Source: Balamuthia mandrillaris
Taxonomy: Eukaryota; Discosea; Longamoebia; Balamuthiidae
Reading direction: 5' to 3'
Length of the DNA: 62,587 bases
NCBI GenBank assembly: GCA_031835245.1
Contig: JAVKOQ010000302.1
Location: 1-62,587, forward strand
Positions within the stretch are counted from its first letter, which is position 1. Every line of letters starts with the position of its first letter. Positions 51,598 through 62,363 of the stretch are shown in pieces. Under the pieces are notes generated by a model. That model saw only the letters and a program-made list of their open reading frames with translations. It made no database searches and had not been told where the DNA came from. Position numbers and translations under genes: made by a program.

Positions 51598-54130
51598 GCC
51601 CAATAGTCCCAATCATGAATAGGATTTAAAGGCAAGAAAGAAGTAGAGGTATTATTTAATGGAAGTACCCAAATATCAACAATAGATCTCCACAAAGGAT
51701 AATGAGTATGAGCAAGGTCAATAGTTGCATTTATAAGCTGTTGTGGTGGTCGATCATTTAACACTGCTTTTGTTTTAGCAAAGACCTGAGGATCTTTGAA
51801 GCCATACTTATTTTTACCCAGAATATATAAAAACTGAGCATACTAATTAAAACTAAGTTAACAAACAAAGAAATAGAAAAGAAACAAAAAAAAGAAGCTT
51901 TAACAAACCTGCCATAGCATCTCAGGATGGCCACTCACCTTTTTCCATTGAAAAAGTTTCATATGAGTGAATGGCTGTATTGTGATATTATAACCTATGT
52001 TTTATAAAATAGTATTAGTATTAGTGACACTGTATATAATAACCACATAGATAAAAGGTAAAAAAGAAATACCACTATCTGGGTCATAAATAATAAACTC
52101 AGCATTGCCTGCTTTGAATCTAAGTTTCATATGCCATGAAAATCTAAAAAATATAGTACAATAAATGTTATTTCTAATGTAAAAGGAAAACAAAAGAAAA
52201 TAAATGCACCTTTGCCCTTCTTCACTCCAATGAACATACATAGGATGGCCAGGATGATATAAAAAGTGCCGCAAAGGAAAAAGCACTTGAAAGAGCACCC
52301 ATAAGATCAGTAGAACCAGAATGACCTTCTTTCTTGTTGACCATTGAGATTGTGCCATTATCTCGCATTGTTGTTTCTGTGAGTGCCAGGGAGATACTAT
52401 TCTTACAATTCGTGAAGGAAAGATAGCAGGAGGAACTCGAGAGGCAACAAAAATAAACATCCATTGCAGTAAAGAACGCAAGTGCTCTGCCTCAACAAAG
52501 AGAAGGTTGCTACATATCATTAACAGTGGAAACATTCCAATGTCAAACCTTTTGTTTTTCTAATGTGAGAAATAAAGTAAACAAGAAGAGAAAAAGAAAA
52601 AGAAGGAACAAGAAGAAAAAGAAAAGGAAGAGGAAAAGAAGAAGGAGAAAAAAGAGGGAAGAGAGGAAAAAGGCAAAAGCAACACGTCAAAAGAAGCAAG
52701 AAGTACATTGTCCAATTGCTAATATGAAACCAAACCGTTAAAGCAATGGCAAGATATCGAGTTAGAGGAAATACCAACAAGAAGGGCACTAACAGATCAA
52801 AGAATAGTCCTCCATAACTCAAGAACACAGCTACTGTAAACCCAAACGGTGAGAGTCGGCCTGTCTCATCCACCAATTGACCTGCTGCTTCAATGGACAT
52901 TGCCATTGGCTCACATCGTAACCTTTTCATAGAAGAAGGTAACAAAAATGCTCTGTTAGTAAGAAAAAGAAGGCGATGGGGCAAAGGTAGAAACGTAAGT
53001 GAGAACCAGTCCTCGTTTAGTTTAGCAATACCTCCATAGAAGTACACCACCAGTATTTGAAACTGAAAGATAAGATGCTGCCAACGAGGAATGCTAGAGG
53101 AAAACCGAGTCGTTTTTGCTTTCCTCATTACCCTCTCTATACGCTTGCTCACCCTTGTTGCTTCTATTTGTTCCGCAAAAGGATCTACTTGGTCATCATC
53201 TTCTTTTGGACAAAAGTAACACCGCGGAGAAGGTTTTGGACTTGTATCATCTTCTGCTTCTCCCTCTTCTTCATCATTGACGTTGTATTGATCGTTTTCT
53301 TCCTCTGAAGAAGAAGAGAAGAGGAACCCGTGCTCCTCTGCTATTTCTTTGTCAGTAATGTGCCACTTGGTCGCCATCCATTCCCGCCGCTTTTTTCGCT
53401 CCTGCTTCCTTCGTCTCGCCACGTCCAACAACCACCACTCTCGTTCTTCTCCTTCTACCCTTTTTTCTTCATTCTCGCCCTTTTGAGCAGAAGAAAGCAG
53501 GAAGAGATCCTCTCGACGAGGTGTGGGACAAGCACTGCCCTTGCTGCATCCAAAGACAAAGGCTAGATCTCGTCTCCAAGAGGACCAAGAGAGCGGCTGC
53601 TTCTGCTTTCTGTCTGAAGCTGCCACCATGCAGAAAAGCGCAGCCAACAGCGAGATGAGGTAGTAGTGGTTGTTGTAGCGCGTGGCGTCCATCAGAAACT
53701 GCCAAGTGTAACCGATGAAGAACAAGGCGGCCGTTAATAGGTGGCTGCCAAACATCTTTATGCCCAGCGCCAACAGCAACGCCGTCGCGCTCGTCTGTAG
53801 AAACAACAACGATAGAAACGGCTCTTTCAATCGTGGCACCTTCAAAAAAAAAATGATGTTAAAGTTAAGAAGAAGGAGAAGCATGTATGAAGGCGCCGAC
53901 AACAGCAAATAAAGAAGAGAAGATACCCAACGAAAGAGTGGATAGGAAAAGAGTAGCACTGGCTCGTGGAGGAGTTGAGTCACAGCGCCAGAGAGGAGGT
54001 TGCGAATGAGCAGGTCCCAGGCCAACACCAACCCGAAGCACACCCTGAACAACGCCAACGGCAACCCATCCACCTCATCAAACAACCACCCGCAAATACC
54101 TCCTCGGCTCCTCTGCTTCAACCACTTCAT
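51598..54130 (-). CDS. HTTM / vitamin K-dependent gamma-carboxylase-like membrane protein
   Basis: At least six exons on the minus strand, about 720 residues. The N-terminal HTTM domain has multiple membrane segments. It shows LFRVCFGLVLAWDL, ATRYNNHYYLISLL (family His) and YFYGGIAKLNEDW, where the Lys matches the catalytic base of GGCX. FDIGMFPLLMICSN, then VHWSEEGQR joined to FSWHMKLR, and SGHPEMLWQ continue the GGCX-like order, ending in a soluble C-terminal part. GGCX gamma-carboxylates Glu in secreted proteins in the ER. Homologues occur in organisms without known Gla proteins, so the substrate is unknown here. A roughly 140-residue charged, Glu-rich insert splits the membrane domain. 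The 3' exons (51598-52540) are much more AT-rich than the 5' exon and adjoin the transposon island. Confidence 0.87.
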
Positions 54131-54432
54131 TCTCTTTCTTTCATTTCTTTTTTGTTTTTGTCAATCAAAAATGAGTTTTAATTCAAAATTTTTAAATTAA
54201 AAGATAGAAAAAGAGGGACAAGAAGAACAGAAGGAGTGTTGCAGACGTCAGAAGAAGAAGAAGAAGAAGAAGAAGAAGAAGAAGAAGAAGAAGAAGAAGA
54301 AGAAGAAGAAGAAGAAGAAGAAGAAGAAGAAGAAGAAGAAGAACAAGAAGAAGAAGAACAAGAAGAAGACAAGAAGAAGAAGAAACAGGCACAAAGGCTA
54401 AAATTGAAAAAATATTCATCTTTTAACTATTA
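54131..54432. other. Short intergenic region with a (GAA)n tract
   Basis: About 300 bases between the HTTM gene start and the SHK kinase stop, both on the minus strand. Most of it is the microsatellite at 54249-54385, leaving little room for a promoter. Confidence 0.6.
54249..54385 (+). repeat. (GAA)n microsatellite
   Basis: About 95 bases of near-perfect GAA, then GAACAAGAA variants. It produces artificial poly-Glu (plus) and poly-Ser/poly-Leu (minus) frames. Confidence 0.93.
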
Positions 54433-55743
54433 TTATGACACATAACCAGAGACTTGCTGCTGGACAAACAGGCTGGTAAAGCGTGAGCCAAGGCACGCAC
54501 TGACCAACCCTAAATGGTTGGCCTGCTGCGCCAACAGCTCCTCCAGGTCCGCATAGCCCTGCCCGTTGATGAAGTAGCCTTGCTGGGAGGGGCTGTGGAT
54601 GATCCTCTGATGGTTGATGCTGCCGTCTCTCGCCACTTTGGAGATGGTGAAGCAGCCGGGGCTGCTCGTGCTGAAGCGGACGAGGAAGGTGCCGACGTTC
54701 TTGCCGGCAAGCAGGCCCTCGGCCTCACGTGTGCCCACGTCTCCGTGGAACCACATCTTCCGCAGGAGGTTGCGCACCTTGTCCATCAGCGGTGGTTCCA
54801 TCGTGGAGGGTGTCATGGGGCCGAAAAAGTTGAGAAAGTTACCAAAGGACTCGAGCGTCACCGTGGAATCTCCTCCATCTGCTGACGGTTGCACCAGTAA
54901 TGCATGCAAACACTGTTTGTTCGTTGGTTGGATTAGAAACACAGAAAAGAAATGATAAAGATGAGGAAACGATATAAGCACGGAGAGCGGGAGAAAGATA
55001 GTTACCCGAACGTTAAGAACTTTGTTTTCGGGGTCGTCTTCCGCAGGAAGATAGTTGGAAAAAGTGCGAATGAACTCGGTCCAAGGTATGCGGTCTTGTT
55101 TCAAAAAGTGTTGTTTCCACATCTTCCTGCCGCTGACGTCTTGGACGGCGGTGTCCACTATGATGTTCTCCAACTGCACAAGAACCTCTGGGAAGGTTGG
55201 GCGACGGTCTGGTATCGGTGACCAACATGCTGCAAACGAAAAAACGGGAGAGTTACAAGGAAGAAGGGAGAAGGAAAAAGGAAGAAGAAAGATCGTGGAG
55301 AAGTGTGAAGAAGCAGAATAAAACACCAACGGCAAAGACAAACCTTCAATTAACTGCGCCAAGACCGGGTGACAGTCAGGAGGAATGGGAGGACGAACGT
55401 GTTGAGTGCACACAGCCTCACGAAACTCTTCGTAATTCTCAAATTCTTGGAAAGGCTCCTCTCGAGTCAAAATTTCCCATAGTACAATGCCGAATGAGTA
55501 AATGTCAGCCTTCTCGTTGAATTGATCTCCTGCCATGACCTCTGGTGCCATCCACAAGGGTGTTCCTTTAGCTCCTTCTGCTCCATCCAACAACTTCTCT
55601 CCTCTTTTTTTGATTTGCTTTTTTTAAGGTCGTTTGCAAAGATGAATGGCGTCAGCACAAGCCAGGGAGAAGGGGGCAAGAAAAGAGAAGGAGACGAAAA
55701 GAACAAGAAGAAGAGCGCGAGAAGAACAGAGACGGGAGGCGCA

Positions 55744-55786
<43 letters not shown>

Positions 55787-56614
55787 ATGAACGTGAAAGA
55801 ATAAAAGCAAGAGAGAGAGAGAGAGAGAGAGATGAGTGCGATGGGAAAAGAATACATACAGAGAGACCAAAGTCACAAAGTTTGATGCTATAATCCTCCG
55901 TGACGAGGAGATTGCTCGTCTTGAGATCCCTATGAATGAAGACCGGATTGGAGCCGTGCAACCAGGTCATGCCTTTGGCCGCGTCCCTCGCCATCTTCAT
56001 CCTGGTGCTCAGGCTCAGCCGTATCCTCTTGTCATGGAGCAGCGCTTCGAGATCTCCTCTCGGCATCAGCTCCGTCACAATCATCATCTTGCCTGGCACG
56101 GTGCAGGCTCCCATGTACAGCAGTATGTTGGGGTGGAAGATCTTGCTCAGTATCTCCACCTCCTTACGAAAGGCGTTGAGGCTGTGCGGGTCGAGGTCCT
56201 GGCGGTGAAGGACCTTCACCGCCACGTCGAGGGAGCGGCAGCGGCCGCGGTAGACCGTGCCGAAGGAGCCGTCGCCGAGCGGACCCAGGCACTCGATCTC
56301 GTCGGGCGAGATCTCGGGCGGTCCGCTGTGGAAGCGGGTCGTGCTCTCCAGCGCACCCCTTCCATCTGTTACTTCCTATTTTATTTTTTTTGGTATTAAT
56401 GCGAGAATAAATGTTTTTTCAACAACAATGAGCTACAATGGGGAAAGAGAAATAGATAGAAAGAGAATCGTTGTTGGATTATGTCTTTGATGGGCTGACG
56501 AAAAAGTGTAAAGTAACAACACGAAAGAGAGAGAGAGGTGTAGTGTAATCTACCCAATCATTTTCGATCAACGATACGAACCTGTTCTTTTCTTCTCTTC
56601 ATCAAAAATTGCAT
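54433..56614 (-). CDS. SHK-type protein kinase with C-terminal SH2 domain
   Basis: Five or more exons on the minus strand. The kinase domain has the Gly loop LGDGSFGTVYRG, VAVKVL with the ATP-binding Lys, IHRDLKTSNLL, CDFGLS joined across a (CT)n intron to the activation segment, GTPLWMAPEV and DIYSFGIVLWEI. A middle region with WTEFIRTFSNYLP follows, then an SH2 domain: WFHGDVGTREAEGLL, GTFLVRFSTSSPGCFTIS (phosphotyrosine Arg in FLVRFS) and INGQGYADLEELL. This order is the SHK family of Dictyostelium, dual-specificity TKL-like kinases at the membrane. The first ATG in the readable exon is at 56614 (MQFLMKRRKEQ). A further in-frame exon to about 56940 lacks an ATG but joins in phase, so the true start may be further upstream. 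Confidence 0.92.
55748..55831 (-). repeat. (CT)n tracts in the SHK kinase intron
   Basis: Two GA runs on the plus strand (CT on the coding strand), separated by about 25 bases, in the intron between the DFG exon and the activation-loop exon. Confidence 0.9.
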
Positions 56615-56991
56615 GCTCCTCAGGGCCGCCTCACCACTTGTTGTCGGTCCTTCAAGGGAAAAAAAGGGGGGGTTGGGAAGGAAAAGAATAGAAGGGGAAG
56701 GAGGCAGCAAAGAAAGCAAGAACCAAGCAAGGTTGCTTTTTTTTTCTCCTCTTCTTCTCTCTTTCTTCTTAAATTTTACTTTTGTAGCCGGAATTTTTTT
56801 GTTTGTTTCGAATATTTCGTGAGAGTGCCGGTCCACGGAGGAATTATTGTCGGATGTACTGCTTAAATTGTCGATTATCGGTGGGCTCCCTGTAATGTGA
56901 TGGCAAAAAAAATCGGAAAGATTGTCGCCTCGACGGAATATATTTTCCTGAGTATCGGATGTCCACAAAAAAAAAAGAGTCTCAACATAAG

Positions 56992-58480
56992 ATGAAGAAA
57001 CGAGCTACGCCGATGTTGACCGCACGAACGCGAGCGATCGGCGGTCCAAGGATCCTTTTCGGATGCTCCCTAACGACGACGGGTCTTCCCCTCTCATGTT
57101 CCTGTTTCCATGTGGGAACCCAACAACAAGCACGAAGAAGCCGTCTATCATCGCTTCCATCTCCCTTCTCGCTTCCTCCTTTTGATCGTAACAGCAGATT
57201 CTTTTCAGAGGCTTCTCTTTCTGAGTCTGAACGACAAAGTAACCTTGTTGCTCTCTCTCTCTCTCTTTGCTTCCTCTCTGACACTTGCTCTCTCAGATTT
57301 GATAAAGGAAGCAAATAGATACATGAAAGAAGGGGCTAAGCAGCGTGCCAAAGAAAACCTGGACGCATCCCTGAAAGCCTTTTATCACGCCCTCAACGCC
57401 ATCGAACGAGCCCTTGAAGGAGGGGGCACCTCTCCTCCCTCTCTCGAAGACCAGCTGGAACACATGGACATTCTCCAACAGATCGCCGAGGTGCAGTACG
57501 AGATGGAGAACTTTGTCGACGCGGAGCCCAACTTTCGTCTGCTCCTCGCCAAAGCCAAGCAACTCTTACCGCGGGAGAAGAAGAAAGAAGGAGAAGAAGA
57601 GCTGCACCCGGAGGTGGTCACTGCGATGATCAACCTGGCTTCCTGCTTATCAGCCAAGGTGGTGCATAAGGAATCATTGGCTGAGGCGGAGAGGCAGAAA
57701 ATACTGGCAAAGGGCTTTCTTGCTAGGCCTTCCTCCCAAAAGGAGGGCGATGACAACAAAGAAGAAACGACAGGTGAAGAGGAGGAGGAGGTTAGACCTG
57801 ATGAGAACATGCTGGCTGATTTGAGAGAGGCGAAGGAGCTGGTGGCCAAGGCCCTGCATTTCAGAGAGAAGATTCACCAGAGTAGAAGACATCCTGAAGT
57901 GAGCTTCCCTCTCTCTCTCTCACTCACTCTCTCATCAGTTCTCTTTCGCGTTTTATTTTTCATGACTTAGTGACATGGATACACATAGGTATTAGAATGC
58001 ATTCGCATGATGGGCGAGTTGTCGCAGGATGTCGGCAATCACAAAGCAGCTATTCCTTACCTCGAGGAGTATTTGGCCTGGGTGGACAGCGTCGGCGATG
58101 CACAACACTCACATAACGACACGGACCGTTTTATGCTGCTGCAAGCACTTCACCGCAGCTACCTAAAAAGCGGAGCGAACAACGAGAGAGCGGCCGTTAT
58201 CAAAGGTCAGCTCAACAGTATAATGTCCGAGTTGCAAGAAGAAGAGAAGCGGGCGGGCGAGAAGAAGGACCAAGGAGAAAACGTTACCATTATTGACCTG
58301 ACGGATCCGAAGGAGATGCAATCGGTTCTCGCATTGGCCTTTGGTAGTGTGAAGAAGCAACACGCAGCGTTGCCGGAAGCTGCCAAGAAGAGGTTGTTAC
58401 CGGCGTCAGAGAAGCAGCAAAAGCAGAAATCTACCGATACCAATCGTATGAAGTTGTCGAAGAAGAAGGAAACGAAATAG
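56992..58480 (+). CDS. Mitochondrial-type TPR-repeat protein
   Basis: Three exons. Exon 1 from ATG 56992 encodes a basic, Ser/Thr-rich leader (MKKRATPMLTARTRAIGG...) without acidic residues until SEASLSESERQ, a good mitochondrial presequence. It joins in phase, after a (CT)-rich intron, to NLIKEANRYMKEGAKQRAKE. The body is helical with TPR-like pairs: LEHMDILQQIAEVQYEM, HPEVVTAMINLASCLSAKV, LECIRMMGELSQDVGNHKAA, LLQALHRSYLKSGAN. A Glu-rich loop lies in the middle, and the C-terminus is Lys-rich. TTC19, a complex III factor, is one mitochondrial TPR protein of comparable build, but the match is not strong enough to name it. It is divergent from the SHK gene, with a short shared promoter. Confidence 0.75.
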
Positions 58481-58497
58481 CTACCTATTCTATAGTC

Positions 58498-59437
58498 TCA
58501 CTTCTGCTTTATGTTCGTTTCAAGGGACAAGGTAACGCTGCCCCATTTCAAGCGAGGAAGAAATGCCAGGAACAAACATGTTTGCGCTGTTTTCCCGTTC
58601 TTCTTCCTCGTTTTGTTCCACCGTCTCATCCCTTTCTTCTTTGTGCTTCCTCCACCGCCACACGTAAGGAGAGCGGTGATGATGACGATCACGAAAGCGG
58701 AGGTTCCAGCTGCGTCCAACACCTTCCACTTGAAAGAGATAAAACAAGAAGAGCCCCCATCCTACTCCCACCATGCTTCCACAGATCACTTTTTGTTGTT
58801 GGCTGGTTGTCAGAAGAGGCAAGCTAGAGAGACACAGCCAAGGAAGAAGAGAACAGGGAAAAGGCGAAAGAAGCGAACGACCCACCCTGAGAGACAGTGT
58901 GATAGCGGAGGTAAACGCGGCTGAGGGGCACGGGAGCCCACAGGAAGAGGTGCGCCACGCACCACCCGTAACGTCCCCAATGGGTCAAGCCCTGCACAGC
59001 CGCCGTGCTCTTGGCCAGCAGGACGGAGAGGTAGTACGTGAACGAGGTAGCGGCCAACAGGCTGTGACTGCTCGGCATGCCATAACTTGATGTTTTTTGT
59101 GATTTTTTTTTAAAAAAAAAGAGAATACGATGAACAAAATAATAATAATAATAATAAATAAGGGATCTTGTGCGCGAGGGAACGAAAAGAAGAAAAAAAC
59201 AAACCTATTCGCACAGGAGTCATGAGGACGGGGTTGACGAAAGCTATTCTTCAGAAGACCTTCGCTGAGGAGGAGAGCCAAGAGGAGAGGAAGAAAAAGC
59301 CTCGGCATTTTCCGGAAGACCAAGATGAGCGCGCAGTGCAGGATGAACAGCGCGTGCGGCACGAAGGAGTAGAGCCCCATCAGCAAAGAGAGCAGCGACA
59401 GGTCCGGCAGACATATCAGCAGGTCCGGCGCGCTCAT
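58498..59437 (-). CDS. PAP2-family phosphatase, dolichyldiphosphatase (DOLPP1/Cax4)-like
   Basis: Three exons on the minus strand give about 225 residues. All PAP2 signature blocks are present: KNSFRQPRP, YGMPSSHSLLAAT and SRVYLRYHTVSQ. The YHTxSQ ending, instead of the usual HxxxD, is the form seen in dolichyldiphosphatases. These ER-membrane enzymes recycle dolichyl diphosphate for N-glycosylation. Hydrophobic segments surround the motifs, and a last one (AAGTSAFVIVIITALL) comes from exon 3, joined in phase as SQWKVLDAAG. The C-terminus is basic. Start at 59437 (MSAPDLLI). The stop at 58498 is only 18 bases from the stop of the convergent TPR gene. TGACGTCA, a perfect CRE palindrome, lies at 59529-59536 upstream. 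Confidence 0.85.
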
Positions 59438-59634
59438 CTCTCTCTTGCCGGTTGGGGGGTTAAGGCCGCGTGTTCGACTCTCACTCGTTGCACTTTGCAA
59501 TTTTCAAATTCAAAAACCGAAACACCCATGACGTCAGTATCTTTCGAAAAGGATAATTATAATTAATTTTACCGATATTTTGAAGCAAAACCAGTAATAA
59601 TTATTCGCATGATCTCTCCGCGCAACAGCGATGT

Positions 59635-61334
59635 TCAAAAGCGTTGTCTGGAGGTCGACGAATCGTTTGCTTCTGCCGCTGCGGAAGGAGGCGACCACAA
59701 CAAGGGCCATCGCTCTTTGTCGCTTGCCGTAAGATCCTCGCTTGCTTGTTGGTCCAGCGCCCCTTCGTTTACAACGAGGACCCGAGGTCCAACTGGTGCG
59801 CCCATTCTCCGTTCAACGGCCAAGAGGATACAGCATAGCACGAATGCGATGCAAAAGAGGAACGAGGCGAAGAAAAAGACGATTCTAGGAGACTCCATAG
59901 GCCATGCACCCTTCACCGTGTAATAGGAAAATAAATTGTTGAACACCAACGGCCCAATGAATGCACAGATGGTCTTCAGTCCAGATAGCATTCCCAAAAC
60001 TTCTCCCTGTTGGCTTTGATCGTAGTGTTGTGAGATTGCCCCTTGCATTGTTGGGTCTGTTTTGTGTAATAAAGCACAAAACCAAGTTATTAACGTTCAC
60101 AAAAAAAAAAGGAGAAGGAGAAGAGAGAGAGAGTGAGAGAGAGAGAGAGAGAGAGAGAAGAGATGGCCAGGGGATACTAACTTGCAACGGTTGCTAAACT
60201 GCGAAAGATCAATACAGGATAGAGATAATACCCGTTATTGATGAGCCCGTAACACGGAATACTTGCCTTGAGCCAACGAAATGTAGAAGTGATAAGTAAG
60301 TATTAACAAACATAACAAACAGGAAGAAAGAAGGGTACAGCATGGATAAACAGCCCAAATAGGATGACATAGCTCTCCCGCATCCACTTCAACAATATCC
60401 GGACTCCAAACCCTTGAACCAAAATGAAGCAAGCGCCTAACACCGACATGACCTCTCCTATCTGCATAGGTCCCCAGTGGAAGGCGTACTTCACGAAGAG
60501 AATGAAGATATCCATAATACCTGTTTAATTGTGACGTATATGAAAGTCAGTAAGGAAACAAAAAGAGAAGAATAAGAAAAGGAAAAATATACCATCTTCG
60601 CCGACTACAACGATAAACAGTACAACAGCTAGAAGTACAAAAAAAAATACGAGTAGAACAATTAAGTTACAGTTCGTAAAATGACAATGAGACAAAGAAG
60701 CAAAAGGAGAAGAAATACCCATCCCGAGAGTGAATCTATCACAACTCAAGAGCATGAATGAGCGGAAAGGATTCAATCTCTTACATGATAGCTGAGTTCC
60801 TTTGCCGTTTTGTTCTGTTCTAGATTCCACAAACACGAACATCACGAAGATGACGTTGAGCAACGTCAAAATCATCGAGACTAACACTGGAAGAGAGAGG
60901 AAGTACTTTTGGTTTATACCAAAAGTACCAAACGTAAGATACAAGATACGGAATAGGAACAAAAGGGAAGAATGAGTGCTAAACTGGACAGAAGGAAAGA
61001 ACAAGAGAGAACGAGGAGAGCAGTAGCAGAAAACAAGAGAGGACAACAAGAGAGCCATAGAAGAAGTATTGCCATAAGAGTAGCCAACTCACGTTTGTGG
61101 CCAGCCAACCTCCCAACATAGGAGCAGAGACCAACGCCAAACCCATAGCAACACCAAGTGATGCGAAGCCAGCGCTTCTGTGCTCAGGCGTTGAAACGTC
61201 GGAGATGGAGGCGTACCCCATTGCAATGAAGCTGTTTACCATTCCAGCCACGACACGAGCAAATATTAACATCCACAAGTGAAGTGATTGCCATGACGCC
61301 ATTGCTGCCATTTCCAACATCATTCCCACCTCAT

Positions 61335-61381
<47 letters not shown>

Positions 61382-61939
61382 CGAAGCAGAGTAGCAGAGA
61401 AGAGGGCAAAAGAAGAGAGTAAAAAGAGTAAAGAAATGAGAAGCGAGTGCGTGAGAGAGACAGAGAGGAGCGAAAGAAGAGTACCAATGAGAGCAACAGA
61501 ACGGGACGTCTGCCTACGTGGTCAGATACGGCACCGAGAAGAGGCGCCACCAAGAACGTCGCCAAAGCGCTCAACCCGGCCATCATTCCAGATACCAACG
61601 ACGCTCTGCTCAAGTCGCCATCGCACAAAACTATCACTATCTAAACGTGAAAAAAAACATCACTTCGAAGAAAAAAGGAGAGTGAGAGAATGAGAGGAGA
61701 GCGAGAGAGGCAGAGAGCGAGACGAGAGCGAGAGAGCGTGCAAGAGAGAGAGAGAATGAGAGGAGAGCGAGAGAGGAAGCGAGTGTGAAGAGAGAGAGAG
61801 AGGAGAGAGAGAGGGGAGGGAGAATGACCTGCGGATAGATGGGTCCAGCAAGAATGAGGGCCATCGAGTACAAAAGGAACGTCACAAAGATGAAGAAGAG
61901 GTGTGGCCTGTGCCACCTCGTCCCACGCAAACAGGACAT
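59635..61939 (-). CDS. MFS transporter (TetA / MFSD14-like), copy 1
   Basis: About seven exons on the minus strand. The start (MSCLRGTRWHRPHLFF) leads to FVTFLLYSMALILAGPIYPQ, the first membrane segment. MFS motif A is in GAVSDHVGRRPVLLLS, followed by FARVVAGMVNSFIAMGYASI and APMLGGWLA. The C-terminal exon has SQQGEVLGMLSGLKTICAFIGPLVFNNLFSYY, the block typical of TetA/HIAT1-type proteins, then a last membrane segment and a cytosolic tail. Substrate unknown; relatives include animal MFSD14 (HIAT1) and bacterial tetracycline exporters. Introns near 60125-60159 and 61340-61379 carry (CT)n tracts on the coding strand. Exon edges in the middle (60240-60900) are approximate. A paralogue lies immediately upstream. 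Confidence 0.82.
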
Positions 61940-62363
61940 CCTCCCACAAACAGAAAAACCTGTCCAACAACAAAGAAAAAAAAGATGAGTTCAAATGAAA
62001 CCAACGAACGGACAGCAGAAAAACAAAGTTTTCATTGGAAAGCAGAGAGAAAACACAACGAAATAGACGAGAAGAAGGGAGGGGAGGGGAGGAGAGGCGT
62101 AGAGGAGAGGAGAGAAGGAAGAAGATTCCTTTCTCCTTTGTGTGTGAGTTACAAAGCATCATCATGCCTGGAAAGCAATGCTTTGTTCGTCCTTTTGCTG
62201 TTTCTTCTTCTTCATTTTCTGTTCAGCGCCTTTACTTTCTTCCACCTCACTTTTGTTGCCATCCTCCTTGTCATCAACATTATCATCGTCATCATCTTCC
62301 TTCCTCAGCTACAACAATAGAAGCAGCTGCTGCATCCTCTAAAGGCGAAGAATGATAGTGTCA
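61940..62363. other. Intergenic region between tandem MFS genes
   Basis: About 425 bases between the stop of the right-edge MFS gene and the start of copy 1. GA-rich near 62040-62130, then T-rich. Open frames here have no domain. It should contain the copy 1 promoter. Confidence 0.45.

Noticed and set aside
5702-59536. TGACGT/ACGTCA motifs in several promoters (5702, 9361, 31840, 42406, 59529) as a common regulon
   Set aside because: A six-base word on either strand is expected about 30 times by chance in a window this size; no enrichment can be claimed by eye.
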